Positions 7,572 through 16,314 of a stretch of DNA of 64,000 nucleotides are shown here, piece after piece (the stretch's first letter is position 1; each line of letters begins with the position of its first letter). The notes under the pieces are model-generated. The model worked only from the letters and a program-made list of their open reading frames with translations, was not told the origin of the DNA and did not search any database. A program made the position numbers and the translations under genes. Source of the DNA: CAG-103 sp963627135 (GTDB lineage: Bacteria; Bacillota; Clostridia; Oscillospirales; Oscillospiraceae); NCBI GenBank assembly GCA_963627135.1, contig CAVFZY010000027.1, positions 1-64,000 on the forward strand. The letters are read 5' to 3'.

Positions 7572-8924
7572 TCAGGCGCCGCCCAGCTCCCGCCGCAGCC
7601 GCGGCGCGATGTGCGTGCAAAACGCCGCCACCGTCACGGCCGCGCCGAGCAGATCCGAGATCGTCGCCGCCCAGAACACCTCCACGACCGGCGCGATGCA
7701 CGGCAGCACGAGCACACACGCGATATACAGCCCCTTGCGGAAAAACGAGATGGGCAGCGCCGCGCGCGTCTGCCCCATGGCGGTCAGACCGTCGACAATG
7801 GCATACTGCACCGCCACGCCGAGCAGCCCGGCCGTGTACCGGCGGATGCACCCGGCCGCGAGCGGCAGCGCATCGGCCTGATCGAGAAACAGCCGCGCAA
7901 ACCACGCAGGCCGGAGCTGCGCCGCCAGGCACAGCAGTGCCAGATACCCCGCGCAGAGGAAAAACACGCACCGGAACACCTGCAGCACCCGGTCGGCCCG
8001 GTGCGCGCCATAGTAGTACCCATAGAGCGTGGCGCAGCCGGAGGTAATGCCCGCCGCAGGGCAGTAGGCCAGCGTCATGAAGCTCTGCACCACCGCCGCG
8101 CACGAGAGCAGGCGGTCGCCGTCGGCCCCGCCGTAGCGGCGCAGCGCGCCGTTGAGCAGCATGACGAGCAGATTGTCGAGCAAAATGATGCAAAACGGCA
8201 GGCAGCCGATGCGCAGGATGCGCCCCACCATCGCCCCGCGCACCCGGCACAGCCGCAGCGGCAGTTCGCTGCCGCGCCGCGCCAGCGACCACAGCACGAA
8301 CACCAGCACGCACGTCTGCGCCAGCACCGTGGCGAGCGCCGCGCCCCGGATGCCGAGCCCGAGTGCGAACATAAACACCGGGTCGAGCGCAGTGTTCACG
8401 AGCGCGCCGAGCATGACTGCGCACATGCCGCGGCGGGCATGGCCCTGCGCGAGCAGGAACTGGTTCATCCCCGCGCCGAGCAGCACGGCCGGCGTCCCGA
8501 GCACATAGCGCCGGAAGTACACCGCCGCGAGCGGATACATCGTCTCGCTGCAGCCAAGCGCGCGCAGCAGCGGCCGGGCCGCCAGCTCGAGCGCCGCCGT
8601 GAGCACGACGGACAGCAGCGCCAGCAGCACGAAGCCCGTGCCCATGGCCTCCTGCGCGCTCGACCGGTCCCGCTGACCGAGTGAAATGCTCAGCACTGCT
8701 GCGCCGCCCGTGCCGACGAGCGTGGCAAAGGCCGTGGCCGCCGTGAGCAGCGGCGCGCAGACGCCGATGCTCGCGAGCGCGAGCTCGCCCGTGCCCGGCA
8801 GGTGCCCGGCGAAGACGCGGTCGACCACACTATATAAAATATTGAAAAATTGCGCCAGCAGGGCGGGCAGCCCCAGCCGCAGCACGAGCCGCGGCACCGG
8901 CGCAGTGTCAAATTCCCGGTCCAT
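7572..8924 (-). CDS. MATE family efflux transporter
   Basis: This is a multidrug and toxic compound extrusion carrier of 450 residues with about twelve membrane segments in two related halves. The N-terminus (LGLPALLAQFFNILYSVVDR) and the repeat in the second half (RILRIGCLPFCIILLDNLLV) match the family. Such proteins export organic cations or drugs in exchange for Na+ or H+. The TetR gene at 6900 lies about 100 bp downstream on the same strand and may regulate it. No specific substrate is suggested. Confidence 0.9.
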   Translation of the reverse strand: MDREFDTAPVPRLVLRLGLPALLAQFFNILYSVVDRVFAGHLPGTGELALASIGVCAPLLTAATAFATLVGTGGAAVLSISLGQRDRSSAQEAMGTGFVLLALLSVVLTAALELAARPLLRALGCSETMYPLAAVYFRRYVLGTPAVLLGAGMNQFLLAQGHARRGMCAVMLGALVNTALDPVFMFALGLGIRGAALATVLAQTCVLVFVLWSLARRGSELPLRLCRVRGAMVGRILRIGCLPFCIILLDNLLVMLLNGALRRYGGADGDRLLSCAAVVQSFMTLAYCPAAGITSGCATLYGYYYGAHRADRVLQVFRCVFFLCAGYLALLCLAAQLRPAWFARLFLDQADALPLAAGCIRRYTAGLLGVAVQYAIVDGLTAMGQTRAALPISFFRKGLYIACVLVLPCIAPVVEVFWAATISDLLGAAVTVAAFCTHIAPRLRRELGGA

Positions 8925-9078
8925 GACCCCAGACTCCCACGTGATATTTCTGCCCCTATCCTACCACAGACTGCGCCCGCGCGACAGCGAAAATTTTCCG
9001 GCCCAGCGAATGACCAGCCATCCGCCTTGTCAGCCTGCACAAAGCGACACAATTCCCGCCCTTTGTGCCCCCAAAGCA

Positions 9079-9107
9079 TTGCATTCACGGGCGTTTTTCG
9101 TTACAAT
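9079..9107 (+). promoter_or_regulatory. Sigma-A promoter for the EFR-like gene
   Basis: TTGCAT (9079-9084) and TACAAT (9102-9107) are separated by 17 bp, about 30 bp before the ATG at 9138. Confidence 0.65.
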
Positions 9108-9137
9108 ATAGACAATCTGAAATTGGGAGGCCATGTT

Positions 9138-9899
9138 ATGCACCCGCGCAACCTGTACCTGTATTTCTTCAGCCCCACGGGCGGCACGCAGCGTGCCGCC
9201 GGGCTCTTCGCAGAGCATCTGGGCGTGCCGGATGCGTGCACCGACATCACCGTGCACGCCGAGGCAAAGACGTTTTCCGCCGACGACTGCCTGCTTGTGT
9301 TCTTCCCGGTCTATGGTGGGCGCGTGCCCGGGCCGTGCCTTGCACGCATGCGCGCCCTGCGCGGGGCGGAGACCCCGGCTGTGCTCGTGGCCGTGTTCGG
9401 CAACCGCGCCGTGGACGACGCCCTGCTCGAAATGCGCAACACGCTCGCTCCGCTGGGCTTTCGCGTGATCGCAGCGGCGGAGGTCATCGCACCACACTCG
9501 GTCAACGCCGACATCGCCGCCGGCCGGCCGGACGCGTCCGACCGCGCAAAAATCGGGGAATTCTGCACACAGCTTGCATCCCGCATTGCCGAGGACGCCC
9601 CAGCCGAGATCACCGTGCCCGGCAACCCGAACTACCGCGCCTACAACGGTCTGCCGCTCAAGCCGACCGGCGGCCTGCGCTGCATCCGCTGCGGTCTGTG
9701 CGCGGACAACTGCCCCGCTGGCGCCATCCCGAAGGACGCACCCCAGAAGGTGGACAAGGACACGTGCATCTCCTGCCTGCGCTGCATCCAGATCTGCCCG
9801 CAGTCGGCGCGCGGTGTGCCGCTGCCGCTGCGGCTGGCCGCGGCCACCGCGGTGAAAAAGTACTGCGCCGGGCGCAGGGAGCCAAAATTCTATCTCTGA
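9138..9899 (+). CDS. EFR1-type flavodoxin/ferredoxin protein
   Basis: The 253-residue product joins an N-terminal flavodoxin-like domain (phosphate loop FSPTGGTQ, residues 11-18) to a C-terminal ferredoxin domain. That domain has two CxxCxxCxxxCP motifs, CIRCGLCADNCP near residue 181 and CISCLRCIQICP, binding two [4Fe-4S] clusters. Such proteins are found in anaerobes and are assumed to carry or bifurcate electrons in the cytoplasm; the partner is unknown. The ATG at 9138 is supported by GGGAGG eight bases upstream and by the flavodoxin fold starting right after it. The gene is monocistronic. Confidence 0.87.
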   Translation: MHPRNLYLYFFSPTGGTQRAAGLFAEHLGVPDACTDITVHAEAKTFSADDCLLVFFPVYGGRVPGPCLARMRALRGAETPAVLVAVFGNRAVDDALLEMRNTLAPLGFRVIAAAEVIAPHSVNADIAAGRPDASDRAKIGEFCTQLASRIAEDAPAEITVPGNPNYRAYNGLPLKPTGGLRCIRCGLCADNCPAGAIPKDAPQKVDKDTCISCLRCIQICPQSARGVPLPLRLAAATAVKKYCAGRREPKFYL

Positions 9900-9992
9900 G
9901 CGCGATCTTCCATGTCTCTACACCGAGCGTCCCGCTGTGCGCTCTCCCGAAAGACGGGCCTGAGCCGGGCATAAAATTCATGCAATTTGGCG

Positions 9993-10022
9993 TTGCAATT
10001 TATAAGGTATATCGTGTATACT
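9993..10022 (+). promoter_or_regulatory. Sigma-A promoter for the secreted protein gene
   Basis: TTGCAA (9993-9998) and TATACT (10017-10022) are 18 bp apart, giving a leader of about 70 bases. Confidence 0.7.
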
Positions 10023-10100
10023 TAACAGACGTTAGAAAGATACCCGGCGCGTCTGATCCGTGCGCCCGGCTTTGATCTGAGACCACACAAAAGGAGAAGT

Positions 10101-12395
10101 ATGATGAAGAAGAAACCATTGATCTGCATGCTGCTGGCATTCGCCATGCTCTTCAGCCTGCTCCCCGCTGCAGCGTTTGCCGCGGACGGGACAGAGACAG
10201 CGGCGGCTGACGCGGCCGCCGTTTCTGAAAGCCCCTATACTCAGGGCCCCAAAGGCGACAGTGACGTCGCCGTCCTGGTGTATGGCCAGAGCGTTACGAA
10301 TCTCGTCCAGAAGGGGGACTACTCCCTCGACAGCTTTGCATCCGCACTCAAGGAAGCGCTTCAGGGCTATCTCGCCAACGAGAAGCTGCCGGATATGGAC
10401 ATGTATCTGGTGGACAAGGAAAAGGGCTATGAGTACAAGCTCACAAAGGACGCCGTGGAAGACGCGGCCTTCCTGTCCTCGTTCAAATACACTGCCAATG
10501 GGGTGTATGGCTGGTCAGAGTATGTCCTTGGTCTCCTTCAGACCGCATTTGGCTGGGCGTTCTCCAGCGTGGACACGGTCGGCCAGTTTTATAAGATCTA
10601 CGGCGCGACCGATGTGCCCGAAGGCGATTACACCCTCGAGATCCGTCAGATCAACGGCAACGGCTATAAGCTCTGGCAGCCCGAGAGCGGCGAATTAACG
10701 GTGCATGTCGGCGACAGCCATGTGAACTACGTGGGTTATGAAGCGCCCGTCGGAAAGAAAACGACCGACATTGGCTCTTGGGAGATCGGTTCCGTGGAGC
10801 TGAGTCTGCCCGGTGTTTTTCTGAAGGCGGAAAAGCCCGGCTTCTCCTTCCGGTCCGCCGATCTGGGCGGCAATGCGCTGCCGGGAACGACCTTCACGCT
10901 GGTAAACCGTGACGAGGTCGAAAAGATCGTGAAAGCGTCCGTGGCGCTGGGAAAAGACACGTTCACCAACGCAATGAACCTCTACGGGACCGAGGGCTTC
11001 ACCTGGGACGATCTCAACGTGCTGGACAAGGAGCTGCTCCAGTGGGATTCCGAAAACCGGCAGATCACGCTCAATGACGAAGCGGCCTACAAGCTTCTGG
11101 CCACCTACTGGGCGCTGCTTCAGGCTTCCGCCACGGATCCGCTGATCACCTTCTTCAGCAACGACACCGATATCCGTCTGCCGGCGATCCTGCAGGCGAC
11201 CGCCGATGAGAACGGCATCGTATCCTTTAACGATGACAAAAACGTGACTCTGATCTGGTCCATGCAGATCCTCCTGAAGCTCAGCAACCTCGTGCTGAAC
11301 GATCTGGACGACATCGTGAGCCTCGACGGCATGTTTGCCGATCCGTCCACGCAGGCGATCGTTGAGCTTACCGTCACGATCGCAAAATATCTGATGCGGG
11401 AAGGTCAGGAATACCTGGATGAAAACGGCGATCTGGCGGCTGAATTTATCAACACCTGGATCTATCCCATTCTCCAGAACGACAGCGTGATGGAATATGC
11501 CACGGACACCCTGAAGCAGTTCGTCGGCGACGACCTGTCCCCCGAAACGCAGAAGCTCCTGGAGATGCTGCCCAAGCACGCGATCCTGACCCGCAAAATG
11601 CCGGCCGGAAATTACATCATGTTTGAGTCCAGCGTGCCGGACGGCTACGCCTGCACGCCGCTGTACTACACCATGAAGATGGAGTGGAACACGGAATCTC
11701 AGAACATCGGCGACTGGTGCTATGTGAGCGTGGGTGACTGCGGGATCCTGCTGCCGTACTACGCCGAACAATTTTACACCTATCTCCGGCAGTTTGATCT
11801 CGGCGCGGCTGCGGACAGCGTTCTGGACAACATCACTGCCGGCAGAGTGGACAGCCTGATCCAGGATACGCTCAGCGGCAAAACTGACGTCACTGCCGCC
11901 GCCATCGGGTATCAGAGCTACATCATCTACTATTACATGGGCGGCAATCTGGTCTATGATACGCAGGCGGAGCTCGCTGCCGACCTGGCCAAATACCTGT
12001 ACGCCTATGGGCGCACTTCGCAGAACATGATGATGTTCGCGGACAAGGTCATGAAAGAAGCGAAGGGCGTTGTGACGAGCGAGATCAGCGAAGACTGGAC
12101 CTTCTACACCATCTCCACCAGCCTGCGGACCAACATCGCGCTGTCGACAAAGGCCATCATCAACAATCTGGCAGACAGCATCGACACCACGGACAACCAG
12201 CTGCTCAGCTCCGTGAAGCAGTCGATGAAGGAACTGGCCGACAAGATCGATACCGAGAACCACATTCAGGATCAGACGACCGAACTCAAAAACAAAGTCG
12301 ATGCCGCCGTAAAGGACGCGGCCAGCTCTGCCCTGAAAGCGGGCATGAAGGCAGCGAAGAGCTTCGTGAAGTGGCTGGCAAACGCGGGCAAATAA
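10101..12395 (+). CDS. Large secreted protein of unknown function
   Basis: The 764-residue product starts with a clear signal peptide (MMKKKPLIC, a hydrophobic core, then AFA-ADG cleavage near residue 28) and is otherwise hydrophilic, with no second membrane anchor and no LPxTG motif. Around residues 240-275 the pattern 'GNALPGTTFTLVN', and near residue 505 the pattern 'PAGNYIMFESSVPDGYACT', look like the first and last strands of a SpaA/prealbumin-like domain. If so, a long helical insert interrupts it. The C-terminal 150 residues are helical and Lys/Ala-rich. AAGGAG precedes two adjacent ATGs (10101, 10104); the second has better spacing. GC content looks lower than in neighbouring genes. 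I do not recognise a function; a surface or matrix role is only a guess. Confidence 0.75.
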   Translation: MMKKKPLICMLLAFAMLFSLLPAAAFAADGTETAAADAAAVSESPYTQGPKGDSDVAVLVYGQSVTNLVQKGDYSLDSFASALKEALQGYLANEKLPDMDMYLVDKEKGYEYKLTKDAVEDAAFLSSFKYTANGVYGWSEYVLGLLQTAFGWAFSSVDTVGQFYKIYGATDVPEGDYTLEIRQINGNGYKLWQPESGELTVHVGDSHVNYVGYEAPVGKKTTDIGSWEIGSVELSLPGVFLKAEKPGFSFRSADLGGNALPGTTFTLVNRDEVEKIVKASVALGKDTFTNAMNLYGTEGFTWDDLNVLDKELLQWDSENRQITLNDEAAYKLLATYWALLQASATDPLITFFSNDTDIRLPAILQATADENGIVSFNDDKNVTLIWSMQILLKLSNLVLNDLDDIVSLDGMFADPSTQAIVELTVTIAKYLMREGQEYLDENGDLAAEFINTWIYPILQNDSVMEYATDTLKQFVGDDLSPETQKLLEMLPKHAILTRKMPAGNYIMFESSVPDGYACTPLYYTMKMEWNTESQNIGDWCYVSVGDCGILLPYYAEQFYTYLRQFDLGAAADSVLDNITAGRVDSLIQDTLSGKTDVTAAAIGYQSYIIYYYMGGNLVYDTQAELAADLAKYLYAYGRTSQNMMMFADKVMKEAKGVVTSEISEDWTFYTISTSLRTNIALSTKAIINNLADSIDTTDNQLLSSVKQSMKELADKIDTENHIQDQTTELKNKVDAAVKDAASSALKAGMKAAKSFVKWLANAGK

Positions 12396-12440
12396 CGAAG
12401 TTCCGGCATCCGGACTCCCGCAAGAGCGCACAATGAATCA

Positions 12441-12486
12441 GCACCCCGTTTCCCGGATCGCAGATCCGGGAAACGGGGTGCTTTTT
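12441..12486 (+). terminator. Intrinsic terminator
   Basis: GCACCCCGTTTCCCGGATC pairs perfectly with its complement around a three-base loop (GCA) and is followed by TTTTT. It ends the secreted protein gene. Confidence 0.92.
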
Positions 12487-12506
12487 GTCTGTGCTCTTGA
12501 TTTTGG

Positions 12507-12797
12507 TCAGCTCCGCCCCTCCGGCCCGCGGCCGAGGGCGCTTTTGAGCGCGTTGCGCAGCGGGTTCGACCCCGGCGCGCCTTTTTCACAGGCGGGGTAG
12601 CCGCAGTCAGAAAGCACGCGGCGTAGCTCCGCCTCGGTGACGATCTGCGGGTCATAGCGCACGGTCAGCTCCGCGCGCCAGAACGACACCACCGCATCGA
12701 GCACGCCGCGCGTGTGCAGCAGGTCGTCCACGATCCACTCCGGGCACTGGCGGCAGTAAATGCCGCGGACATGCGTCGTCAGGACTTTTTCTTCCAC
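12507..12797 (-). CDS. Small heavy-metal-associated (HMA) domain protein
   Basis: This 96-residue protein has a ferredoxin-like HMA fold: 'VRGIYCRQCPEWIVDDLL' carries the metal pair Cys16/Cys19 in a CxxC loop, and 'LSDCGYPACEKG' closes the domain. Instead of the usual GMTCxxC it reads GIYCRQC. The last 25 residues form a basic tail. It starts (GTG at 12797, after AAGGAGG) inside the last 19 bp of the copA reading frame and so is translationally linked to it. It is likely a cytoplasmic copper or soft-metal chaperone for the pump. Confidence 0.75.
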   Translation of the reverse strand: MEEKVLTTHVRGIYCRQCPEWIVDDLLHTRGVLDAVVSFWRAELTVRYDPQIVTEAELRRVLSDCGYPACEKGAPGSNPLRNALKSALGRGPEGRS

Positions 12798-15142
12798 GGG
12801 AAATGTCCCTCCTTTTTGCTGCCGTCCTTGAGCCGCAGCGAGTGCATGAGCACGCCGATCGAGCTGGCCGACATGGCCGTGGCACAGATCGACGGATGCA
12901 GCACGCCGAGCGCCGCGACCGGGATGCTGACGAGGTTATAAAACAGCGCCCACGTCAGGTTCTGGCGGATCGTGCGGATGGTCGCGCGGGAGATGTCAAA
13001 CAGCTCCGGCAGCTTCTCGAGGCTGCCGGACGGCAGCAGGATGCCCGCCGACTCGATGGCGATGTCCGCCCCGCCGCCCATGGCGACCGCGCAGTCCGCC
13101 ACGGCGAGCGCCGGTGTGTCGTTGATGCCGTCGCCGACCATGCAGACCGTTTTCCCCTGCGCGCGCAGGCGCTCGATGGCGGCGGCCTTCTCGTCGGGCC
13201 GCACCTCGGAGAGCACGTGGTCGATGCCGACCTCAGCCGCGATGGCCTCGGCCGTGCGGGCATGGTCACCCGTCATCATCCAGACCTCTTTGCCCGCCGC
13301 CTTGAGCTGCGCGACGACGGCGGCCGCCTCGGTCTTGCGCGTGTCGGCGATGCCGAGCGTGCCGAGCACGACGCCGTCGCGCGCGACGCACAGCTCCGTC
13401 TTGGCCTGCGCGCGCAGATCCGGCAGCGCGGCGAGCGGGGCCGTGTCGATGCCGAGCTCCCCGAACCACGTCCGGCTGCCGCAGATGACGGCCGCGCCCG
13501 CGACCGTGCCGCGCACACCGCAGCCGAGCGCGTAGGAAAAGTCCTCCGCCTGCGGCAGCGGCGCGTCAGACTGTTGCTGCGCATACGCCGTGACGGCGCG
13601 CGCCAGCGGGTGATCCGAGCACTGCTCGAGCGCGGCGGCGAGCCGCACGAGCGTCTCCGGCTGCACAGCGCCGCACGGGCAGACGTCCGTGAGCGCGGGC
13701 GCGCCGTTCGTGAGCGTGCCGGTCTTGTCAAAGACGACGCAGTCGGCCTTGTAGGCATTTTCAAGCTCCGCGCCGCTCTTGAAGAGGATGCCGTGCTCCG
13801 CCGCGCGGCCGGAGCCGACCATGAGCCCCGTCGGTGTGGCAAGGCCGAGCGCGCACGGGCACGCGACCGACAGCACGTCGCAGCAGGTGAGCAGCGCGCG
13901 TTCGAGATTGCGCGGCGCAACGCGCCGGTACCAGACGAGGAACGTCAGCGCCGCCGCGCCGATGACGCCCGGCACAAACCAGCGCGCGACTCTGTCGGCA
14001 AAGCGCTGCACAGGCGCTTTTTCGCACTGGGCCTGCCGCACGATCTGGATGATCTGCTCGAGCACGGACGCCTTACCCAGCGCCTCAGCCGAGACGATGG
14101 CAGAGCCCGAGCGGTTTAAGCTGCCGCCGATGACCTTGTCGCCGGGTGTCTTGTCCACCGGCATGCTCTCGCCGGTGAGCATGGACTCATCGACCGCGCA
14201 CGAACCGCTGACGACCGTTCCGTCGACCGGCACGCGCTCGCCGGGGCGGATGCGCACCCGGTCGTGCTCCGCGATCTGGTCGACCGGCAGCTCGACAAAC
14301 GTGTCCCCGCGCTGGACCATGGCCGTGCGCGGCTGCAGGTGCATGAGCTTGCGGATGGCGGAGTTGGCCTCGCCGGCCGCGACCTGCTCCATGTACTTGC
14401 CGAAGAGTATGAGCGAGAGCAGCACCCCGTCGGACGCAAAGTAGAGCTTGTAACTGCGGCGCGGCGTGAACGTCACGTAAGAGCTGTAGAGATAGATGAG
14501 CGTGGACGAGAGCGAGACGAGAAAGTCCATGCCGAACGTGCGGTTGCGCGCTCCGCGCCACGCGCTCTTGTAAAAATACCGCCCGGGGCCGAACTGCAGT
14601 GCCGTCCCGGCCAGAAACTGCAGCTTCGGGTGCATCTCGAGCATGAGCGGTGCCGTGCAGCAGGCCGAGGTCACGAGCGTTTTGAGCAGGTCCATGCGCT
14701 TTTCGAGCTCCTGATCCGCGTCGCCGCCACGCAGCTCGCCGAGCGTGACGGGACATCCCGCATCTGCGCAGGCAGCGGCGAGGTCGCGCCCGTCCACGCC
14801 GATGGGCCAGAGATACGCCGTGAGCGTACCGTCCGCCTGCACGGTCACATCCTTGACGCCGAACACCGCGCGCAGCGCGTCCGCCGCCGCGGCCGTTTCC
14901 GCGTCCACTTCCGCCGGGAGCAGGTCCTGCTCCTCGACCGGCACGCGAAAGCCCGCGCGCCGGACCCGCGCCGCGATCGCGGCGAGATCGGTCGCGCCCT
15001 CGTCATAGGTGATGAGCGCCGACGCGGCGGTGTAGTTCACCGCCGCGCGCTGCACGCCCGGCAATTTTTCCAGCGCGCGGTCCAGCCGCGCCACGCACGC
15101 AGCGCACTCCATGTCCAGAATTCTCAGTGAGATGTCTTTCAT
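12779..15142 (-). CDS. copA: Copper-exporting P1B-type ATPase
   Basis: This is an ATP-driven Cu(+) export pump of 787 residues. An N-terminal HMA domain carries CAAC (Cys13, Cys16). A second HMA-like segment (about residues 70-145) has no CxxC and is probably degenerate. The core has the intramembrane CPC motif (VACPCALGLATPTG, near residue 430), the phosphorylation site DKTGTLTN (about residue 472), GDGINDTPAL (about residue 671), and C-terminal YN/MSASS motifs in the last two helices that mark Cu(+) specificity. The ATG at 15142 directly precedes the HMA domain; an in-frame ATG 33 bp upstream is less likely. It lies between a small membrane protein gene and an HMA protein gene. A terminator-like hairpin precedes it, so its expression may depend on read-through. 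Confidence 0.93.
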   Translation of the reverse strand: MKDISLRILDMECAACVARLDRALEKLPGVQRAAVNYTAASALITYDEGATDLAAIAARVRRAGFRVPVEEQDLLPAEVDAETAAAADALRAVFGVKDVTVQADGTLTAYLWPIGVDGRDLAAACADAGCPVTLGELRGGDADQELEKRMDLLKTLVTSACCTAPLMLEMHPKLQFLAGTALQFGPGRYFYKSAWRGARNRTFGMDFLVSLSSTLIYLYSSYVTFTPRRSYKLYFASDGVLLSLILFGKYMEQVAAGEANSAIRKLMHLQPRTAMVQRGDTFVELPVDQIAEHDRVRIRPGERVPVDGTVVSGSCAVDESMLTGESMPVDKTPGDKVIGGSLNRSGSAIVSAEALGKASVLEQIIQIVRQAQCEKAPVQRFADRVARWFVPGVIGAAALTFLVWYRRVAPRNLERALLTCCDVLSVACPCALGLATPTGLMVGSGRAAEHGILFKSGAELENAYKADCVVFDKTGTLTNGAPALTDVCPCGAVQPETLVRLAAALEQCSDHPLARAVTAYAQQQSDAPLPQAEDFSYALGCGVRGTVAGAAVICGSRTWFGELGIDTAPLAALPDLRAQAKTELCVARDGVVLGTLGIADTRKTEAAAVVAQLKAAGKEVWMMTGDHARTAEAIAAEVGIDHVLSEVRPDEKAAAIERLRAQGKTVCMVGDGINDTPALAVADCAVAMGGGADIAIESAGILLPSGSLEKLPELFDISRATIRTIRQNLTWALFYNLVSIPVAALGVLHPSICATAMSASSIGVLMHSLRLKDGSKKEGHFPWKKKS

Positions 15143-15160
15143 TTGCTTCGCCCCCAAGTC

Positions 15161-15189
15161 AAAAGGGGAGCGCACAGCCGGCGCTCCCC
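15161..15189 (-). terminator. Hairpin with T-run between the membrane protein gene and copA
   Basis: On the minus strand GGGGAGCGC pairs with GCGCTCCCC across a seven-base loop and is followed by TTTT. It ends only about 20 bp before the copA start. It could act as an attenuator that lowers copA expression relative to the upstream gene. Confidence 0.7.
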
Positions 15190-15197
15190 CTCAATCA

Positions 15198-15722
15198 TCA
15201 GGCCTCTTCGCCCGCTTCCAGCAGGTTCTGCTTGAATTCCTTGCGCTTTTTGATTGCCGTCATGCACGCCGGGATGGCCACGGCGGGCAGGTCGAGCAGC
15301 AGCGCCCAGTCGATCCAGTCGATGCCCTTGATGAACTGACCCTCGTGCCACACACCCTTGGCAAGCTTGAAGTAGTTGTAGTTCCAGGCGCCCCAGATGT
15401 CCGTCGTGGGCTTGAACAGGTGCACCTTCAAAAATGCCGCGCTCGTGACGACGCCGTTGGCGGCGACGGTCAAAAACGAGGACGTGCGCTTGTTTTTCAG
15501 CAAAAACTCCGCCACGGTGGGCAGAACGTACACGGCCAGGTTGATGATCCAGAGCTGCATCGGGATCTTATAGTGCCAGCGGATGGCCTGACGGATGTGG
15601 TCAGCGTCGTGCAGCAGGGCTGCGCCGAGGATGACCAGGTTCCACTTTTCCAGTACGGCGGCGGTCTCGTCGTCGAGGCGGGTATCCAGGAATTTTGCTT
15701 CGTCTTTCACGGACTGTGTCAT
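15198..15722 (-). CDS. Four-helix membrane protein of unknown function
   Basis: The 174-residue product has about four hydrophobic segments (for instance 'WNLVILGAALLHDADHI' and 'LWIINLAVYVLPTVAEF') and a charged C-terminus. The His/Asp-containing patch LLHDADHIRQA in the first membrane segment could bind a metal. I do not recognise the family. The start at 15722 has a strong site (GGGGAGGAAATACC). It is the first gene after a good promoter and is followed by copA, which suggests a role in copper handling, but this is inferred only from position. Confidence 0.7.
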   Translation of the reverse strand: MTQSVKDEAKFLDTRLDDETAAVLEKWNLVILGAALLHDADHIRQAIRWHYKIPMQLWIINLAVYVLPTVAEFLLKNKRTSSFLTVAANGVVTSAAFLKVHLFKPTTDIWGAWNYNYFKLAKGVWHEGQFIKGIDWIDWALLLDLPAVAIPACMTAIKKRKEFKQNLLEAGEEA

Positions 15723-15756
15723 GGTATTTCCTCCCCTTGATCGAATCAATATGTAC

Positions 15757-15779
15757 CCAGATTTTCATTTACCATCTGG
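15757..15779. promoter_or_regulatory. Inverted repeat, possible operator of the copper genes
   Basis: CCAGAT and ATCTGG are separated by 11 bp and lie between the minus-strand promoter and the start codon at 15722. The position suits a repressor site. No CopY or CsoR gene is nearby. Confidence 0.4.
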
Positions 15780-15787
15780 TCAACAAA

Positions 15788-15816
15788 AAAGTAGCACATC
15801 TTGTACGGAATGTCAA
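15788..15816 (-). promoter_or_regulatory. Sigma-A promoter of the copper gene set
   Basis: On the minus strand, TTGACA (15811-15816) and TACTTT (15788-15793) are separated by exactly 17 bp, with a leader of about 60 bases to the ATG at 15722. Confidence 0.8.
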
Positions 15817-15866
15817 GACATTGTCAGAGGAAATTGGAAATTTTCTTCGCATCGAAAGTGGGCAAA

Positions 15867-15886
15867 GGCTCCGGGAAACCGGAGCC
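15867..15886 (-). terminator. Probable weak terminator after the NifX-like gene
   Basis: GGCTCCGG pairs with CCGGAGCC around a four-base loop; on the minus strand only TTT follows. It separates the two-component operon from the copper genes. Confidence 0.5.
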
Positions 15887-15908
15887 CTCGCAAAAAACGT
15901 GCCAATCG

Positions 15909-16295
15909 TCAGCTGTGGCAGCCGTGTTCGCCGCAGGTGTGGCCCGTGCCGTGCGCGTGGCCGTGATGGTCGCAGCGCACCTCGGGGTCATAGCCAAGCG
16001 AACCGTCGAGCAGCGCCTGCACCGCCGCGTCCGCGCTGCCGCTCACGCCGCCGTAAAACCGGATGCCGGCCTCGGTGAGCGCCGACTGCGCGCCGCCGCC
16101 AATGCCGCCACAGATGACCACATCGGCGTGATGCGCCGCGAGAAAGCCCGCCAGCGCGCCGTGGCCGCTGCCGTTCGTGGACACGACGGCGGCCGCCGTG
16201 ACCGCGCCGCCGTCGACGTCATAAATCTTGAACGCCTCCGAACGACCAAAGTGCTGAAAAATGTTCCCGTTTTCATAAGGGACTGCAATACGCAT
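15909..16295 (-). CDS. NifX/NifB-type dinitrogenase iron-molybdenum cofactor-like protein
   Basis: This 128-residue protein belongs to the NifX/NafY fold family (opening MRIAVPYENGNIFQHFGRSE, with the typical 'HADVVICGGIGGGAQSAL' in the middle). Family members bind or carry iron-sulphur or metal cofactors; in anaerobes without nitrogenase their job is mostly unknown. The last 20 residues are His/Cys-rich (CDHHGHAHGTGHTC and following), which points to metal binding. The ATG at 16295 follows AAAGGAGCG. It is the last gene of an operon with a GHKL kinase and a LytTR regulator, 19 bp after the kinase stop. No nif genes are present in the window. Confidence 0.85.
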   Translation of the reverse strand: MRIAVPYENGNIFQHFGRSEAFKIYDVDGGAVTAAAVVSTNGSGHGALAGFLAAHHADVVICGGIGGGAQSALTEAGIRFYGGVSGSADAAVQALLDGSLGYDPEVRCDHHGHAHGTGHTCGEHGCHS

Positions 16296-16314
16296 AAAAA
16301 TTCGCTCCTTTCCG

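Noticed and set aside
15909..16295. Nitrogen fixation function for the NifX-like protein
   Set aside because: No nif genes are nearby and this fold is widespread in non-fixing anaerobes.
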